A stretch of DNA of 64,000 nt from an uncultured Dysgonomonas sp. (GCF_900079725.1 NZ_LT599032.1:3964054-4028053); one strand, 5' to 3'; counted from the stretch's first letter, positions 45,916-55,857 are shown. The notes: generated by a model not told the origin, from the sequence alone. A program made the numbers and translations.

Positions 45916-48630
45916 ATGAATAGTTATAAGAAATACATATTACATTTTATTGTCTTCCTGATATTATCGATATCAGGCATAGGCGTATCTGCACAGAATT
46001 ATAATATTACCTTGCTTATAGATAAAGCAAAGGTTAATAATAAGACTACAAAAATAAGTTACAAGCCAACTTCTCCGAAAACGAAATGCGTGGCATTGAA
46101 AGCCGGAGTAGGCGAGAAGGTCAGTAATGACACCGAATCGGAACCAGATATTACATATACTATAAATGTTCCCGAAACAGGGAAGTACAGAATCTTTGCA
46201 GATGTGGTCAGAGATGAAGAAATTAAGCCGGGGATGACAGTTGAAACACGACTGGTTAAACTTAAAATAGACGATCAGCGCATAACGAGAAGAATTGCAT
46301 CTAATCTTCATCAATATTCAGGCCATGATCTGGGGACATTCAATCTCAAACCAGGGCAGGAATTGAAAATATGGCTTCCGGAAAAAATCTTTTTCGAAGC
46401 GGTCAGAATAGAATCTTATATTCCGGAAGAGGTTCCTGTCGAGGCTGCAACTTACACGCCAACTATCACACCTCCTGCGAACCATCCAAGACTATGGGTT
46501 AACAAAGATAATTTGCCCGAAGTCAAAGAACGATTGACCAAAGGAGAGAACCTTGCTATATGGCAGGACGTGGAGAAAATGGCTAAAAAACCATTCCCTT
46601 TTGAGTTTGATATACGGAAAGAAATATTTCATAATAATGAACTGGAAGACGTAGCAATTATCAAAGCATTTTATTATCTCATGACGGGTGACCGCACTGT
46701 TGGCTATGAAGTGGTTCGCCTGATGACCGATTACTTATCAGTCCTTGAGTACGGCAATGTCAGGCATGGTGATATCACCAGGGAGATAGGTAAATCTATC
46801 TATACGGCAGCGCTTACGTATGATTGGTGTTACGACTTGCTGAACGAGAAAGATAAGCAAGCCCTCTATGAGAATATGATGCGGCTTGCCCCCGAAATGG
46901 AAATCGGATGGCCTCCCTTCAAAGAAAATATTGTAAACGGACATGCCAGCGAAGCACAGGTTAACAGGGATTTACTGGCAATGAGCATAGCTATATATGA
47001 AAAGAATCCGGAACCCTATAAATATACATCTTACCTGATGCTTGAAAAGGTTATTCCGATGCGGGCATTCGAATATCAGTCGCCCCGCCACAATCAAGGA
47101 TTCGACTATGGTGCATACAGGCATGGATGGGAAATGCATGCGGCGTGGATGTTTTACCGGATGACGGGAATCCGTATATTCAATGATAACATTTCCGATC
47201 TTAGAAAATACTGGGTGTATATGCAGTTACCAAACGGAAACAGGCTTTCGGACGGAGATAAATTCTCAAAGACTCATGTATCTTATCCCGAGACATTATT
47301 ACTGGATTACGCTTATGCAAACGATCCTGTAACCAAAGGAGAATTTGAACGCCGTGGCGGACTATCCAGAGCTAAAGATAACCCGGTTCTTTTTCTTTTG
47401 GTAAACAATCCGGATCTAAAAGCGAATCCAAGTCTGGAGTCACTCCCTCTGACGATAGACTTTGGACCTGTTTTGGGTAGTATGATTACCCGTACAGGAT
47501 GGGATATGAGTAAAGAAAGCAATGATGTAGTTGCCGAAATAAGGGGTGGTGGCTACCACTTCGGGAATCATCAGCATGCCAATGCCGGATCTTTTCAGAT
47601 ATATTATCGCGGACATCAGGTGTCAGACCTCGGTATTTACAGGGCTTATGGCACACCCTATGACTTTAATTTCTATAAAAGGTCGGTGGCTCACAGTATG
47701 ATGTTGGTTAAAGACCCGGATGAAAAACTGGAACACAGGACAACCATTAATGACGGAGGCAGCCGATTCAATCAAAGGACACCAAGAACTCCCCTTGAAA
47801 CGAAAACAGACCCGTGGTTCGATTATGGAACTGTGCTTTCTACAGACTTTGAAGCCAATACTCAAAAACCGTCATACAGTTATTTCAAAGCAGACCTTAC
47901 TGCTGCCTATTATAGCAAAGTGAGTAATTATACCCGTAGTTTCTGCTTTCTAAACCTGAATAGGGCTGATATCCCGGCTGTTATAATAGTTGCAGATGAT
48001 CTGACAACATCGAAGGATAGTTTCGAAAAATATTGGAAAATTAATACACTCAATAAGCCTGATCATTCGGAAAACGGCGCCATATTACACAATAGTGTAA
48101 ACGGTCTTGTAGGCAAAACTCATATGAATATGTTACTTCCCTTACCGGAAGAACGGAAAATAGAAATATCGAGCCTGAAAGATTCTTCAAGCGTATTAGG
48201 CCCGCAGTATCAGATAAAGTCGGCTTTGCCCGAAACGAATGGATATCAGGTTGTTGTGTATCCCAAAGAGAATGGACGGAATAATCGTTTTCTTACAGTT
48301 CTTCAAATGGCGGCAGATAATACCGAACCATTACCTGTAGGCTTCAGGGAAGAAGACAATAGATATATTATCTCCCTGCAAGATCGGATAGTATGTATGA
48401 GCGCAGATTACAAGCAGATACAAAAACCATTTACTTTGATCGTAAATCAGGACGCGGAGTTTCAGATTCTGATTGCTGATCTAAAGCCCGGTTTCTGGCA
48501 TGTTTGTGACAAAGCAAAAAATACAGAACTCAATTTTAAGGTTCAACCGGGGAAAAATACAATTTTCTTCAAAGGAAGAAAAGGTGAATACTATATTGCT
48601 CCGGGACGAAAGTATAAGTTTACGAAATAG
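45916..48630 (+). CDS. Heparinase II/III-type polysaccharide lyase
   Basis: 904 residues. Signal peptide 1-26 (ending IGVSAQ). An N-terminal beta domain (about 30-180, carbohydrate-binding-like) precedes an (alpha/alpha) toroid (about 190-480, including HPRLWVNKDNLPEVKERL, LTYDWCYDLLNEKDKQAL and NGHASEAQVNRD). The heparinase II/III beta domain follows, with GGGYHFGNHQHANAGSFQI and DLGIYRAYGTPYDFNFY, where catalytic His and Tyr sit. Such lyases cut uronic-acid-containing chains (heparin, alginate, ulvan and others) by beta-elimination. Specificity cannot be read. It precedes the locus 3 susC by 541 bp and is probably the main depolymerase here. Confidence 0.85.
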   Translation: MNSYKKYILHFIVFLILSISGIGVSAQNYNITLLIDKAKVNNKTTKISYKPTSPKTKCVALKAGVGEKVSNDTESEPDITYTINVPETGKYRIFADVVRDEEIKPGMTVETRLVKLKIDDQRITRRIASNLHQYSGHDLGTFNLKPGQELKIWLPEKIFFEAVRIESYIPEEVPVEAATYTPTITPPANHPRLWVNKDNLPEVKERLTKGENLAIWQDVEKMAKKPFPFEFDIRKEIFHNNELEDVAIIKAFYYLMTGDRTVGYEVVRLMTDYLSVLEYGNVRHGDITREIGKSIYTAALTYDWCYDLLNEKDKQALYENMMRLAPEMEIGWPPFKENIVNGHASEAQVNRDLLAMSIAIYEKNPEPYKYTSYLMLEKVIPMRAFEYQSPRHNQGFDYGAYRHGWEMHAAWMFYRMTGIRIFNDNISDLRKYWVYMQLPNGNRLSDGDKFSKTHVSYPETLLLDYAYANDPVTKGEFERRGGLSRAKDNPVLFLLVNNPDLKANPSLESLPLTIDFGPVLGSMITRTGWDMSKESNDVVAEIRGGGYHFGNHQHANAGSFQIYYRGHQVSDLGIYRAYGTPYDFNFYKRSVAHSMMLVKDPDEKLEHRTTINDGGSRFNQRTPRTPLETKTDPWFDYGTVLSTDFEANTQKPSYSYFKADLTAAYYSKVSNYTRSFCFLNLNRADIPAVIIVADDLTTSKDSFEKYWKINTLNKPDHSENGAILHNSVNGLVGKTHMNMLLPLPEERKIEISSLKDSSSVLGPQYQIKSALPETNGYQVVVYPKENGRNNRFLTVLQMAADNTEPLPVGFREEDNRYIISLQDRIVCMSADYKQIQKPFTLIVNQDAEFQILIADLKPGFWHVCDKAKNTELNFKVQPGKNTIFFKGRKGEYYIAPGRKYKFTK

Positions 48631-49171
48631 AATCATAATTTCTTTATTATACAAAAAAGCAATCTCAGTAAATATTCCTTTAATGCATTGTATGTCAGGC
48701 GTGACATGAACTCAGTGTTCTTATATTCCTATACAGTTTTGCGATCATTGAATAGCTTGTCCTGATATCCCTAATGCAGATTCAAGCATAAATTCAGAAT
48801 GACGTAATATGAGGATTCTTTAACTCGAATGTGACATTATGAAAATGAAAGAATAGATATTTTTGTTTATAGTGCAAAGGGATATGTAGGTCTAGCTGTA
48901 GTTCTTGAAGAAATCGTGATTTTCATGAATTAAACTCGTCAAAATATGAATATCAATATTGAAAGATAGATGATAATATACTGCTTTTTCATCCATCATT
49001 AAATTGACATTCGTATTTAATAGTAAATAAAATGTTACTATAAACTCTGATAATTATGAAATAAGAAAGATGTTTGAGAATGATGGCATCATTAGATAAT
49101 ACAGAATTATTGACTGTAAAAGATGTCATTCTAGTTTGAAAAACCAACGTATAATTGAAAAACCTTATAAA
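48631..49171. other. A+T-rich leader region before the locus 3 susC gene
   Basis: 541 bp with no gene that I can support. TATTTTTG at 48858-48865 fits a -7 promoter box, but without a -33 partner; it would give a leader of about 300 nt. No clear terminator for the heparinase-type gene is visible. Nothing else seen. Confidence 0.4.
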
Positions 49172-52100
49172 ATGAAAAACCGAAAGAAACTTATTTTATG
49201 GGCATTTATTTGCTCTGTGATGTTGGGATTGTCCAATATTACTGCATATGCATATACTCATGATGGAGTGGAAAATGGTAGTAATACACAAGAGTTACCA
49301 CCCGCTTCGGCACAACAGAAAAAAATACAAGGTATTGTTAAGGATGGGCAGGGAGAGCCGCTTATAGGAGCGAGTGTCACCGTAAAAGGTACAACGAATG
49401 CCACGATGACCGACACTGACGGTAAATTCTCGTTAACGGTAAATTCCGGCTCAGTAATAGTGGTTACATATCTTGGTTACCATTCGAAGGAAATTACTGT
49501 GGGATCAAGTAATGACTATGATATTGAACTGATAGAAAACTCACATGTGATTGATGACGTGATCGTTGTCGGCTATGGTACAATGAAAAAACAAAATCTT
49601 ACCGGCGCTGTATCGGCAGTTAAGTTTGACGAAGCCTTGTCGAGCCGCCCGTCATTGAGTCTTTCTTCTGCACTGACAGGCCTTAGTGCCGGTCTTAATA
49701 TCTCTCAGTTATCGGGAACGCCCGGTGCAGAGGATGTCAATATATTGGTGAGAGGTAGAGGTACTATGAACGATGCTTCGCCATTGGTTATTATTGATGG
49801 AGTTCCGGGAGCATTGAACGATATTAATCCGAACGATGTAGAGAGTGTATCGGTACTGAAAGATGCTGCATCTTCGGCTATCTATGGTTCCAGGGCAGCT
49901 AATGGTGTGATATTAGTAACCACAAAGAGAGGAAGTGAGGGTAAGGTTAATGTTACTTACAGTGGTTATGTAGGGTGGCAAAAAGCCGCAAAAACAGTTG
50001 ATTTTATTAATGATATGGCCACTCATATGGAGTTGGTCAATGAATCGGAGGGCCGTGAAAAATATCCGGTTAGCCTGATCAATGACTGGAGAACAAAATC
50101 TGCAGCAGGCGACCCTCTTTATCCGAATACCGACTGGTATGACGAGATGCTGAACACATCCGTATTAACAGAACATAACCTGACAGTAAGAGGTGGAGGT
50201 AAAAATACGAACTTCTCCCTGTCTCTCGGTTATCTTGATAATAAAGGTATTATTGATAACTCAGGCTACAAGAAGTACTCTTTCCGTATCAATGTTGATT
50301 CGAAAGTTACAAAATGGCTCGATATGGGTGCAAATGTTTATGGTTCCTGGTCAGACAGGGATCCTATCAATGTGACCAGCTTTTATGATAATATCAGAAA
50401 TACTACACCCGGCGTTATTCCTCAGTATGAAGATGGACGTTACGGTGGAACAATGTTTGAGAACTTCCCGCGTGTAGGGAATCCCAGAGCATATATTGAT
50501 AATGTAAGAGGTAATTATGAAAGACAAAAGTTAGGATTAAAAGCTTATGCAAAAATAAAGTTCCTGAAATATCTTGAGTGGGAAAATAGCTTTGGCTTTA
50601 ATTACGATAACAGAAATAATTGGGAATATACAAGGCCATATTCGTTATGGAATTTTCAGACAGGTTATGAATATCAGGCAAGTTCCAATATAGATAAGCT
50701 TTTTAATGGTACACGCAGAGATTATACAACTGTACTGAATTCACTCTTACGCTTCAATTATTCTTTGAATAAAGAGCACAACTTTGCAGTAATGCTTGGT
50801 TTCGACCAGCAGTACAACCGCATGGATAAATTCGACGCAAGAAAGGGTGATATACTGGGTGATGATGCTATTTATATCATGGACGCAGGTGTTGAGAACG
50901 AGTCGATCACGGGTTCCGGAACAGATGATGCACTCCGTTCGTATTTCGGACGTATCAACTACGATTACAAAGGTAAATATCTGTTCGAAGCAAATGCGCG
51001 ATACGATGGTTCTTCACGGTTTCACAAAGATAACAGATGGGGATTCTTCCCTTCTTTCTCCGGAGGCTGGAGAGTAACCGAGGAATCGTTCGCCCAACCG
51101 TTAAAGAATATTTTCGATGATGTGAAGATAAGAGGTTCATGGGGGAAACTCGGAAACAACAGGATTGGCGATTATGGTTACCAAGTGGTATATGGTTCTC
51201 TTCTTTATCCGTTTGGTGGGACTTTACAGCAAGGTGTAGCTCCTAAAGATTTGGCAAATAGTAAGATCAAATGGGAAACCACCACTATGACTAATATCGG
51301 TCTGGATCTGGTTCTGTTGAAGAACAGATTGTCTCTGAGCGCTGAGTATTATAATAAAAAGACAACCGACTTATTGACTACAATTCCAATACCTCTCGTA
51401 TTTGGTAATTTCACCCCGCCTTGGCAAAATATAGCAGAGATGTCGAATAAAGGTATGGAATTTCAGGCGACTTATCATGGAAATGTAGGTAAAGACTTTA
51501 CTTATAGTGTCAGTGGAAATTTATCGACAATCAGTAATGAAGTGACAAAATATAACGGGGATAAGTCAATCAGCGGAGCGACTATAACACAGGAAGGCAG
51601 CCCATATCAAAGTTTTTATGTACTCGAGTTTGACAGGATTCTACAGAGTCAGGAAGAGATAGACCAGCTAATAGCCGATGGATATACATTCGCTACTTAT
51701 GTGGGTGGAAAACCCAGTCCCGGAGATATGCTATATAAAGATACGAACGGAGATAAAATATTTGATGATAAAGACCGCGTAGTTAAGGATTATTCCTCAC
51801 TACCTAAAATAACCTACGGAATTAATATCAGTGCGGCTTATAAAGGTATTGATGTCAATATAGTAGGGCAAGGAGTAGGTGGAGTTAAAGGCTACTGGGG
51901 AAATGACGGATTTAACACGTTCAATATAAATGAAGGATTCCTGCAAAGGGCCGAAATCCTGAACCGTTGGACAGAAGATAATCCTTCGACTAAATATCCG
52001 CGTATACGTACATCAGGGTCTGCGCTGAATACAGTGAATAGTGATTACTGGCTATATAATACATCCTATTTCAGAATAAAATCGATACAGCTGGGATACA

Positions 52101-52270
52101 CTTTGCCTAAAAATTTAACCTCTAAGTTTATGGTTGAAAGATTGAGAGTATATACAAACCTCGAAAATTACTTCACATTTACGAGTTTTGATGGCTACAA
52201 TCCGGAAAATCCAAGTATGGCATACCCTCTGATGAAGCAATGGGTTATTGGTTTAAATGTAACATTTTAA
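49172..52270 (+). CDS. SusC/RagA-family TonB-dependent outer-membrane transporter (locus 3)
   Basis: 1032 residues from the ATG at 49172. An in-frame TTG at 49136 would add 12 residues ahead of the signal and is less likely. Signal peptide about 1-27 (ending NITAYA), a short linker, a carboxypeptidase-regulatory domain (QGIVKDGQGEPLIGASVTVK), a plug domain (DVIVVGYGTMKKQNLTGAVS, SPLVIIDGVPG, DAASSAIYGSRAANGVILVT) and a barrel ending QWVIGLNVTF. Its susD partner starts 11 nt downstream. Probably imports the products of the heparinase-type lyase encoded upstream; by position only. Confidence 0.95.
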   Translation: MKNRKKLILWAFICSVMLGLSNITAYAYTHDGVENGSNTQELPPASAQQKKIQGIVKDGQGEPLIGASVTVKGTTNATMTDTDGKFSLTVNSGSVIVVTYLGYHSKEITVGSSNDYDIELIENSHVIDDVIVVGYGTMKKQNLTGAVSAVKFDEALSSRPSLSLSSALTGLSAGLNISQLSGTPGAEDVNILVRGRGTMNDASPLVIIDGVPGALNDINPNDVESVSVLKDAASSAIYGSRAANGVILVTTKRGSEGKVNVTYSGYVGWQKAAKTVDFINDMATHMELVNESEGREKYPVSLINDWRTKSAAGDPLYPNTDWYDEMLNTSVLTEHNLTVRGGGKNTNFSLSLGYLDNKGIIDNSGYKKYSFRINVDSKVTKWLDMGANVYGSWSDRDPINVTSFYDNIRNTTPGVIPQYEDGRYGGTMFENFPRVGNPRAYIDNVRGNYERQKLGLKAYAKIKFLKYLEWENSFGFNYDNRNNWEYTRPYSLWNFQTGYEYQASSNIDKLFNGTRRDYTTVLNSLLRFNYSLNKEHNFAVMLGFDQQYNRMDKFDARKGDILGDDAIYIMDAGVENESITGSGTDDALRSYFGRINYDYKGKYLFEANARYDGSSRFHKDNRWGFFPSFSGGWRVTEESFAQPLKNIFDDVKIRGSWGKLGNNRIGDYGYQVVYGSLLYPFGGTLQQGVAPKDLANSKIKWETTTMTNIGLDLVLLKNRLSLSAEYYNKKTTDLLTTIPIPLVFGNFTPPWQNIAEMSNKGMEFQATYHGNVGKDFTYSVSGNLSTISNEVTKYNGDKSISGATITQEGSPYQSFYVLEFDRILQSQEEIDQLIADGYTFATYVGGKPSPGDMLYKDTNGDKIFDDKDRVVKDYSSLPKITYGINISAAYKGIDVNIVGQGVGGVKGYWGNDGFNTFNINEGFLQRAEILNRWTEDNPSTKYPRIRTSGSALNTVNSDYWLYNTSYFRIKSIQLGYTLPKNLTSKFMVERLRVYTNLENYFTFTSFDGYNPENPSMAYPLMKQWVIGLNVTF

Positions 52271-52281
52271 ATAAAAGAGAC

Positions 52282-53895
52282 ATGAAAAACAAAATAATAT
52301 TAATCTTACTATCTGTTTGTCTTTTATCTTCTTGCAGCGATAGTTTCCTCGATCGTAACTCACTTGTCGGATTGTCGGAAGGAGATTACTGGAAATCGCA
52401 GGAAGATGCGATACAGGGCGTAAATCCGTTATATCATGCTAACCGTGAGTTTGTCAATAGCATAGTTATATATGGCATGATGGATGACTTTACCGATATT
52501 TCTTATCAGTCATGGGCTACAGGTCTGACTACCGGTGTGAATCCTACGAATGCAGGTATCTATTCTACTTCATGGGGTATATTCTATAAGGGTATTTACA
52601 GGGCAAATACAGCCTTGAAATATATTCCCGATATTCCCGGGATGGATACAAAGATAAAAAACCGTTGTCTGGGCGAAGCTAAGTTTTTCAGGGGATACTT
52701 CTATTTCAAGTTATGGGATTATTTCGGAGGCGTTCCTATCTATGATTATCCGATGAATATCGATGAAGGATATAAAGCCCGTGATACAGAAGATGATGTA
52801 TATAAATTTATTGTACAGGATATGACGGATGCTATTTCATTATTGCCGGAGAGTTATGAACTGGCAGATAAAGGACGAGCGACTAAATGGGCGGCTTTAG
52901 CAATGCGAGGAAAAGCTCACCTGTGGGCCAAACAATATGACAAAGCCGCTGCGGACTTTAAGGAGGTAATGGAAAAAAGCGACAGGAAACTTCTTGGCGA
53001 CTACCATACCTTGTTCAGGGTAGCAGGTAATAATAATAGCGAAGTTATTTTTGATGTTCAGTATGTAGCCGAATCAGGGCATGGGTTAGCTACAGATCTT
53101 AATTATGGTAATCAGTCGGGGATAACAAAGGGTTCGCAGCGTACCCGTCCGACACCTAAATTAGTAAATGAATATGAAATGATAGATGGTACTCCGTTCG
53201 ATTTTAATAATTACAAAAATGCTAATGGAGAAACATTTAACCCAAATCGTGTAACTGATTGGCATGATGAGGCTTCTGTCAGGAAATTGTTTGAAAACAG
53301 AGATCCACGTCTACATGCGGGAATTATAGTGCCTTGGTCCGAATTCGTTGGAAAGGCTGGTGCCCCGTTACTTTACCGATTTCCTGTAGATAAGGTGACC
53401 CCGAATACGTATGTACCGGTATGGGAAAATGGTAGTTATTCGTGGCGTAAATTTGTAGAAACAGGATCAACATACACATTAGCTTCTAATATGCCTCAGA
53501 ATTTTCCTCTTATTCGTTTAGCCGATGTGATGCTGATGTATGCAGAAGCTCAGAATGAGACTCTTGCCGCTCCAGACCAGTCTGTTTACGATGCTGTCAA
53601 TGACGTGAGGGATAGGGTTGGTATGCCGGATCTCCCTTCAGGCTTAAGTAAAGAACAGATGCGTGAAAAAATACGGCATGAAAGAATGGTCGAACTCTGT
53701 GGAGAAGGACAAAGATATTCCGATATTCGCAGGTGGAGAATAGGCAAAGATGTGGTGGACGGAGTGTGGATGACAGAATTTACAGGCGTAAACATTCGCC
53801 AGAGAGGATTTCCTGACCATTACTATCTGTGGCCGATACCACAAGCAGAGATGGATTTGAATCCAAATCTCGTACAAAATCCGGGATGGAATTGA
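52282..53895 (+). CDS. SusD/RagB-family outer-membrane lipoprotein (locus 3)
   Basis: 537 residues from the ATG at 52282; an in-frame start at 52240 lies inside susC and is rejected. Lipoprotein signal MKNKIILILLSVCLLSSCSD (Cys18). SusD helices include LGEAKFFRGYFYFKLWDYFG and, late, RLADVMLMYAEAQNE, RHERMVELCGEGQRYSDIRR and PIPQAEMDLNPNLVQNPGWN. It is the surface ligand-binding lid of the upstream SusC. Last recognisable gene of locus 3; a 277-nt gap with an inverted repeat follows. Confidence 0.95.
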   Translation: MKNKIILILLSVCLLSSCSDSFLDRNSLVGLSEGDYWKSQEDAIQGVNPLYHANREFVNSIVIYGMMDDFTDISYQSWATGLTTGVNPTNAGIYSTSWGIFYKGIYRANTALKYIPDIPGMDTKIKNRCLGEAKFFRGYFYFKLWDYFGGVPIYDYPMNIDEGYKARDTEDDVYKFIVQDMTDAISLLPESYELADKGRATKWAALAMRGKAHLWAKQYDKAAADFKEVMEKSDRKLLGDYHTLFRVAGNNNSEVIFDVQYVAESGHGLATDLNYGNQSGITKGSQRTRPTPKLVNEYEMIDGTPFDFNNYKNANGETFNPNRVTDWHDEASVRKLFENRDPRLHAGIIVPWSEFVGKAGAPLLYRFPVDKVTPNTYVPVWENGSYSWRKFVETGSTYTLASNMPQNFPLIRLADVMLMYAEAQNETLAAPDQSVYDAVNDVRDRVGMPDLPSGLSKEQMREKIRHERMVELCGEGQRYSDIRRWRIGKDVVDGVWMTEFTGVNIRQRGFPDHYYLWPIPQAEMDLNPNLVQNPGWN

Positions 53896-54040
53896 TATAA
53901 GTATATAAGTGAAGCGTTCAATTACATTAGTCGTTTTTCGTGACTTGGCATAATCAAAATAAATTTTGCTTCTGCTCTCGCTACTTAAAACGTTCAATTA
54001 TCATGATTGATGAAGCCTGAATAAGGCTCTGGAGAAGTGG

Positions 54041-54081
54041 TGAAAGGGGAATGAATGATTAAAAATTCATATCCTCTTTCA
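54041..54081 (+). terminator. Long imperfect hairpin downstream of susD
   Basis: TGAAAGGGGAATGAAT (54041-54056) pairs with a near-complementary arm ending at 54081 (ATTCATATCCTCTTTCA) around a short A-rich loop. No clear T run follows. It probably marks the 3' end of the locus 3 susCD transcript. Confidence 0.45.
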
Positions 54082-54132
54082 TTGTTCAGATAGTTTAAGC
54101 AATTGTGTACAGTAAAAGCTAAAAGTTATCTG

Positions 54133-54140
54133 TATTTTTG
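54133..54140 (+). promoter_or_regulatory. Candidate -7 promoter box of the ApbE-like gene
   Basis: TATTTTTG matches TAnnTTTG 32 nt before the ApbE-like start codon. No TTTG at the right distance is found (a TTG lies 27 nt upstream), so the assignment is tentative. Confidence 0.35.
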
Positions 54141-54172
54141 TTTTATAAGCTAAACCTGTAATATTAATAAAT

Positions 54173-54988
54173 ATGTCCGATTCTTATTCAAATTTTTATG
54201 AATCCTCCAATCTGTTTCATGGGGCTATGATGCATGTGATGGGTACCCGGCTGGATGCTCTGATTCTGCATCCGGACAAAAATGTATCGATGCAATGCTG
54301 GATAGAAATTGAGAATGAGATTGCCCGGTTGAGCAAGTTATTCAATAAATTTGATAAAGAAAGCGAATTGTATGCGGTTAACCGTCAGGCAGCTCATTCG
54401 CAGGTTTCGGTAAAAGATGAATTATGGTCGGTACTTGTAGATTGCAGGCAATATCATGCAATGACTCTGGGTTATTTCGACATCAGCCTGAAAGACTTCA
54501 ATCAGGTTCTTTTGGATAGCAAAAAGCGTACTGTCTTTTTTCAGGATCAAGATATTCAATTGGATCTGGGCGCTTATGCCAAAGGATACGCATTAGAGAA
54601 GATCAGAGATATTTTACAGCCCAAAGGTATCAGTTGTGCATTGATAAATTTCGGTAATAGCTCCGTACTGGCACTGGGCTCACATCCCTTTGGGGATAAT
54701 TGGTCTATTGGAATAGAAGATCCCTATAATTCTCAGAATACGCTGGGAATAGTCGAATTGAAAGATAATACATTATCCACTTCAGGGAACATGCCTAGCC
54801 ATACGAAGCATATTTTAGATCCTCATACAGGAACTTATAGCGAGGTGCGGAAGATTGTATCCGTTAAGGCGATAAATGCGATTGATGCAGAAGTTCTTTC
54901 CACTTCCCTGATGATAGCGCCGGACGAAGCAGCTAAGGAGATAACCTCTAATTTTGTGATAGACGAATATTTATCATTTAGTCTTTGA
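54173..54988 (+). CDS. ApbE-family FAD:protein FMN transferase-like protein
   Basis: 271 residues, shorter than typical ApbE and without signal peptide or lipobox. The family core is present: HVMGTRLDALI near the start, LDLGAYAKGYALEKIRD (130-146) and LINFGNSSVLALGS, then HILDPHTGTYSE with the conserved Asp/His-Thr region and AEVLSTSLMIAP. ApbE proteins attach FMN from FAD to Thr of target proteins using Mg. A cytoplasmic version would flavinylate a target before export, or the protein may have drifted in function. No target flavoprotein is seen nearby. It faces the S24 repressor gene tail to tail with a 26-nt gap. Confidence 0.82.
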   Translation: MSDSYSNFYESSNLFHGAMMHVMGTRLDALILHPDKNVSMQCWIEIENEIARLSKLFNKFDKESELYAVNRQAAHSQVSVKDELWSVLVDCRQYHAMTLGYFDISLKDFNQVLLDSKKRTVFFQDQDIQLDLGAYAKGYALEKIRDILQPKGISCALINFGNSSVLALGSHPFGDNWSIGIEDPYNSQNTLGIVELKDNTLSTSGNMPSHTKHILDPHTGTYSEVRKIVSVKAINAIDAEVLSTSLMIAPDEAAKEITSNFVIDEYLSFSL

Positions 54989-55014
54989 TATCTGTATCTG
55001 TTAATGTCTTACTT

Positions 55015-55728
55015 CTACCATACATTGACGGATACCACACCTACAACAATAGCCCAGTCTGAGATTTCGGAAAGGGATAAGTCGTATGCTGTATATCCTT
55101 TCTCTTCGTTAAAAGATATGCAGGTTATTTTTCCTTTCGTATCAGATGGCACTACTTTCTTTATGATATATCCTTGCTTCGTAGCCAGAGCATACACTTC
55201 TCCCCAACGTATATGTGAGCCATTTTCCCAAAATCTACAGGCCACGATATCCTGATCATGTATACTTTTCTTTAAATCAGATCTATTAACCATACTGTCG
55301 CCATGGTTTCGTAATGAAAAGTCGTAATCATCTATAAATGGGATTATTATAGCCTTGCAGTTTCCGGTACTGATAGCTTGGCTAAAACTCTCTTTGATAA
55401 GAGAGGCCGATTCGATAAAAGGTTTTTCTGTATGATTTGATTTCAGTCCATAATAAGGTTTATCCTCCGAAACTGTAGCTGTAATATCATTTACTTGTGA
55501 TGTCCCTGTTTTAAGCATAGAACCTTTTCCGGTCAGCAACCATTCAGTATTGATATTCTCAATTGCGGATGCGATTTTACTGGTCACTTCAAACGAAGGA
55601 TTAGTACCTCTTGTTCCTACAATATTCTCTGTGACAGTTGCCGCAATTCCGACAGCAATAGAGAAGGCTCTTTTGTTGCCTGAAAACAGTTTATCTATTA
55701 TTTCCTGAATTCTTTGATTGATAGACAT
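55015..55728 (-). CDS. Phage-type repressor: HTH plus S24 (LexA/CI-like) peptidase domain
   Basis: 237 residues. An N-terminal helix-turn-helix (about 5-65, RAFSIAVGIAATVTENIVGT) is followed by a linker and a C-terminal S24 domain with NHGDSMVNRS (nucleophile Ser145) and QGYIIKKVVPS (general base Lys190). Such proteins repress until DNA damage or another signal triggers self-cleavage. I see no clear Ala-Gly cleavage pair in the linker, so autocleavage is uncertain. It diverges from a small HTH gene across a region with three palindromes, its likely operators. No other phage genes are nearby. Confidence 0.87.
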   Translation of the reverse strand: MSINQRIQEIIDKLFSGNKRAFSIAVGIAATVTENIVGTRGTNPSFEVTSKIASAIENINTEWLLTGKGSMLKTGTSQVNDITATVSEDKPYYGLKSNHTEKPFIESASLIKESFSQAISTGNCKAIIIPFIDDYDFSLRNHGDSMVNRSDLKKSIHDQDIVACRFWENGSHIRWGEVYALATKQGYIIKKVVPSDTKGKITCISFNEEKGYTAYDLSLSEISDWAIVVGVVSVNVW

Positions 55729-55740
55729 GGAATAATTATA

Positions 55741-55754
55741 TTCTCATGTGAGAA
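55741..55754. promoter_or_regulatory. Operator candidate O1
   Basis: TTCTCA-TG-TGAGAA, a 6-bp inverted repeat 12 nt upstream of the repressor start codon. It shares the CTCA-NN-TGAG core with O2, so it is probably an autoregulatory site of the S24 repressor. Confidence 0.6.
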
Positions 55755-55771
55755 TTTTTAGTTAAATTTTA

Positions 55772-55803
55772 TTTGCATTTATATACTCAAATGAGTATAT
55801 TTG
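55772..55803 (+). promoter_or_regulatory. Promoter of the small HTH-lipoprotein operon
   Basis: TTTG at 55772-55775, then 20 nt, then TATATTTG at 55796-55803: an exact match to the Bacteroidota -33/-7 pattern. Operator O2 occupies the spacer and part of the -7 box, so a bound repressor would block it. Start of transcription expected near 55810. Confidence 0.75.
55781..55800. promoter_or_regulatory. Operator candidate O2, perfect palindrome inside the promoter
   Basis: ATATACTCAAATGAGTATAT, a 20-nt perfect palindrome (9-bp arms around AA) lying between the -33 and -7 boxes. The core CTCA-NN-TGAG is the same as in O1, consistent with binding of the divergent S24 repressor. Confidence 0.7.
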
Positions 55804-55805
55804 CA

Positions 55806-55823
55806 TTTGTGAATATTCACAAA
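55806..55823. promoter_or_regulatory. Third palindrome, at the expected transcription start
   Basis: TTTGTGAATATTCACAAA, an 18-nt perfect palindrome with a different core from O1 and O2. It may bind the 62-residue HTH protein or another regulator. Function inferred from position only. Confidence 0.5.
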
Positions 55824-55857
55824 GCCATAAAGATATGAATTTTTTAAAATAAAACGT

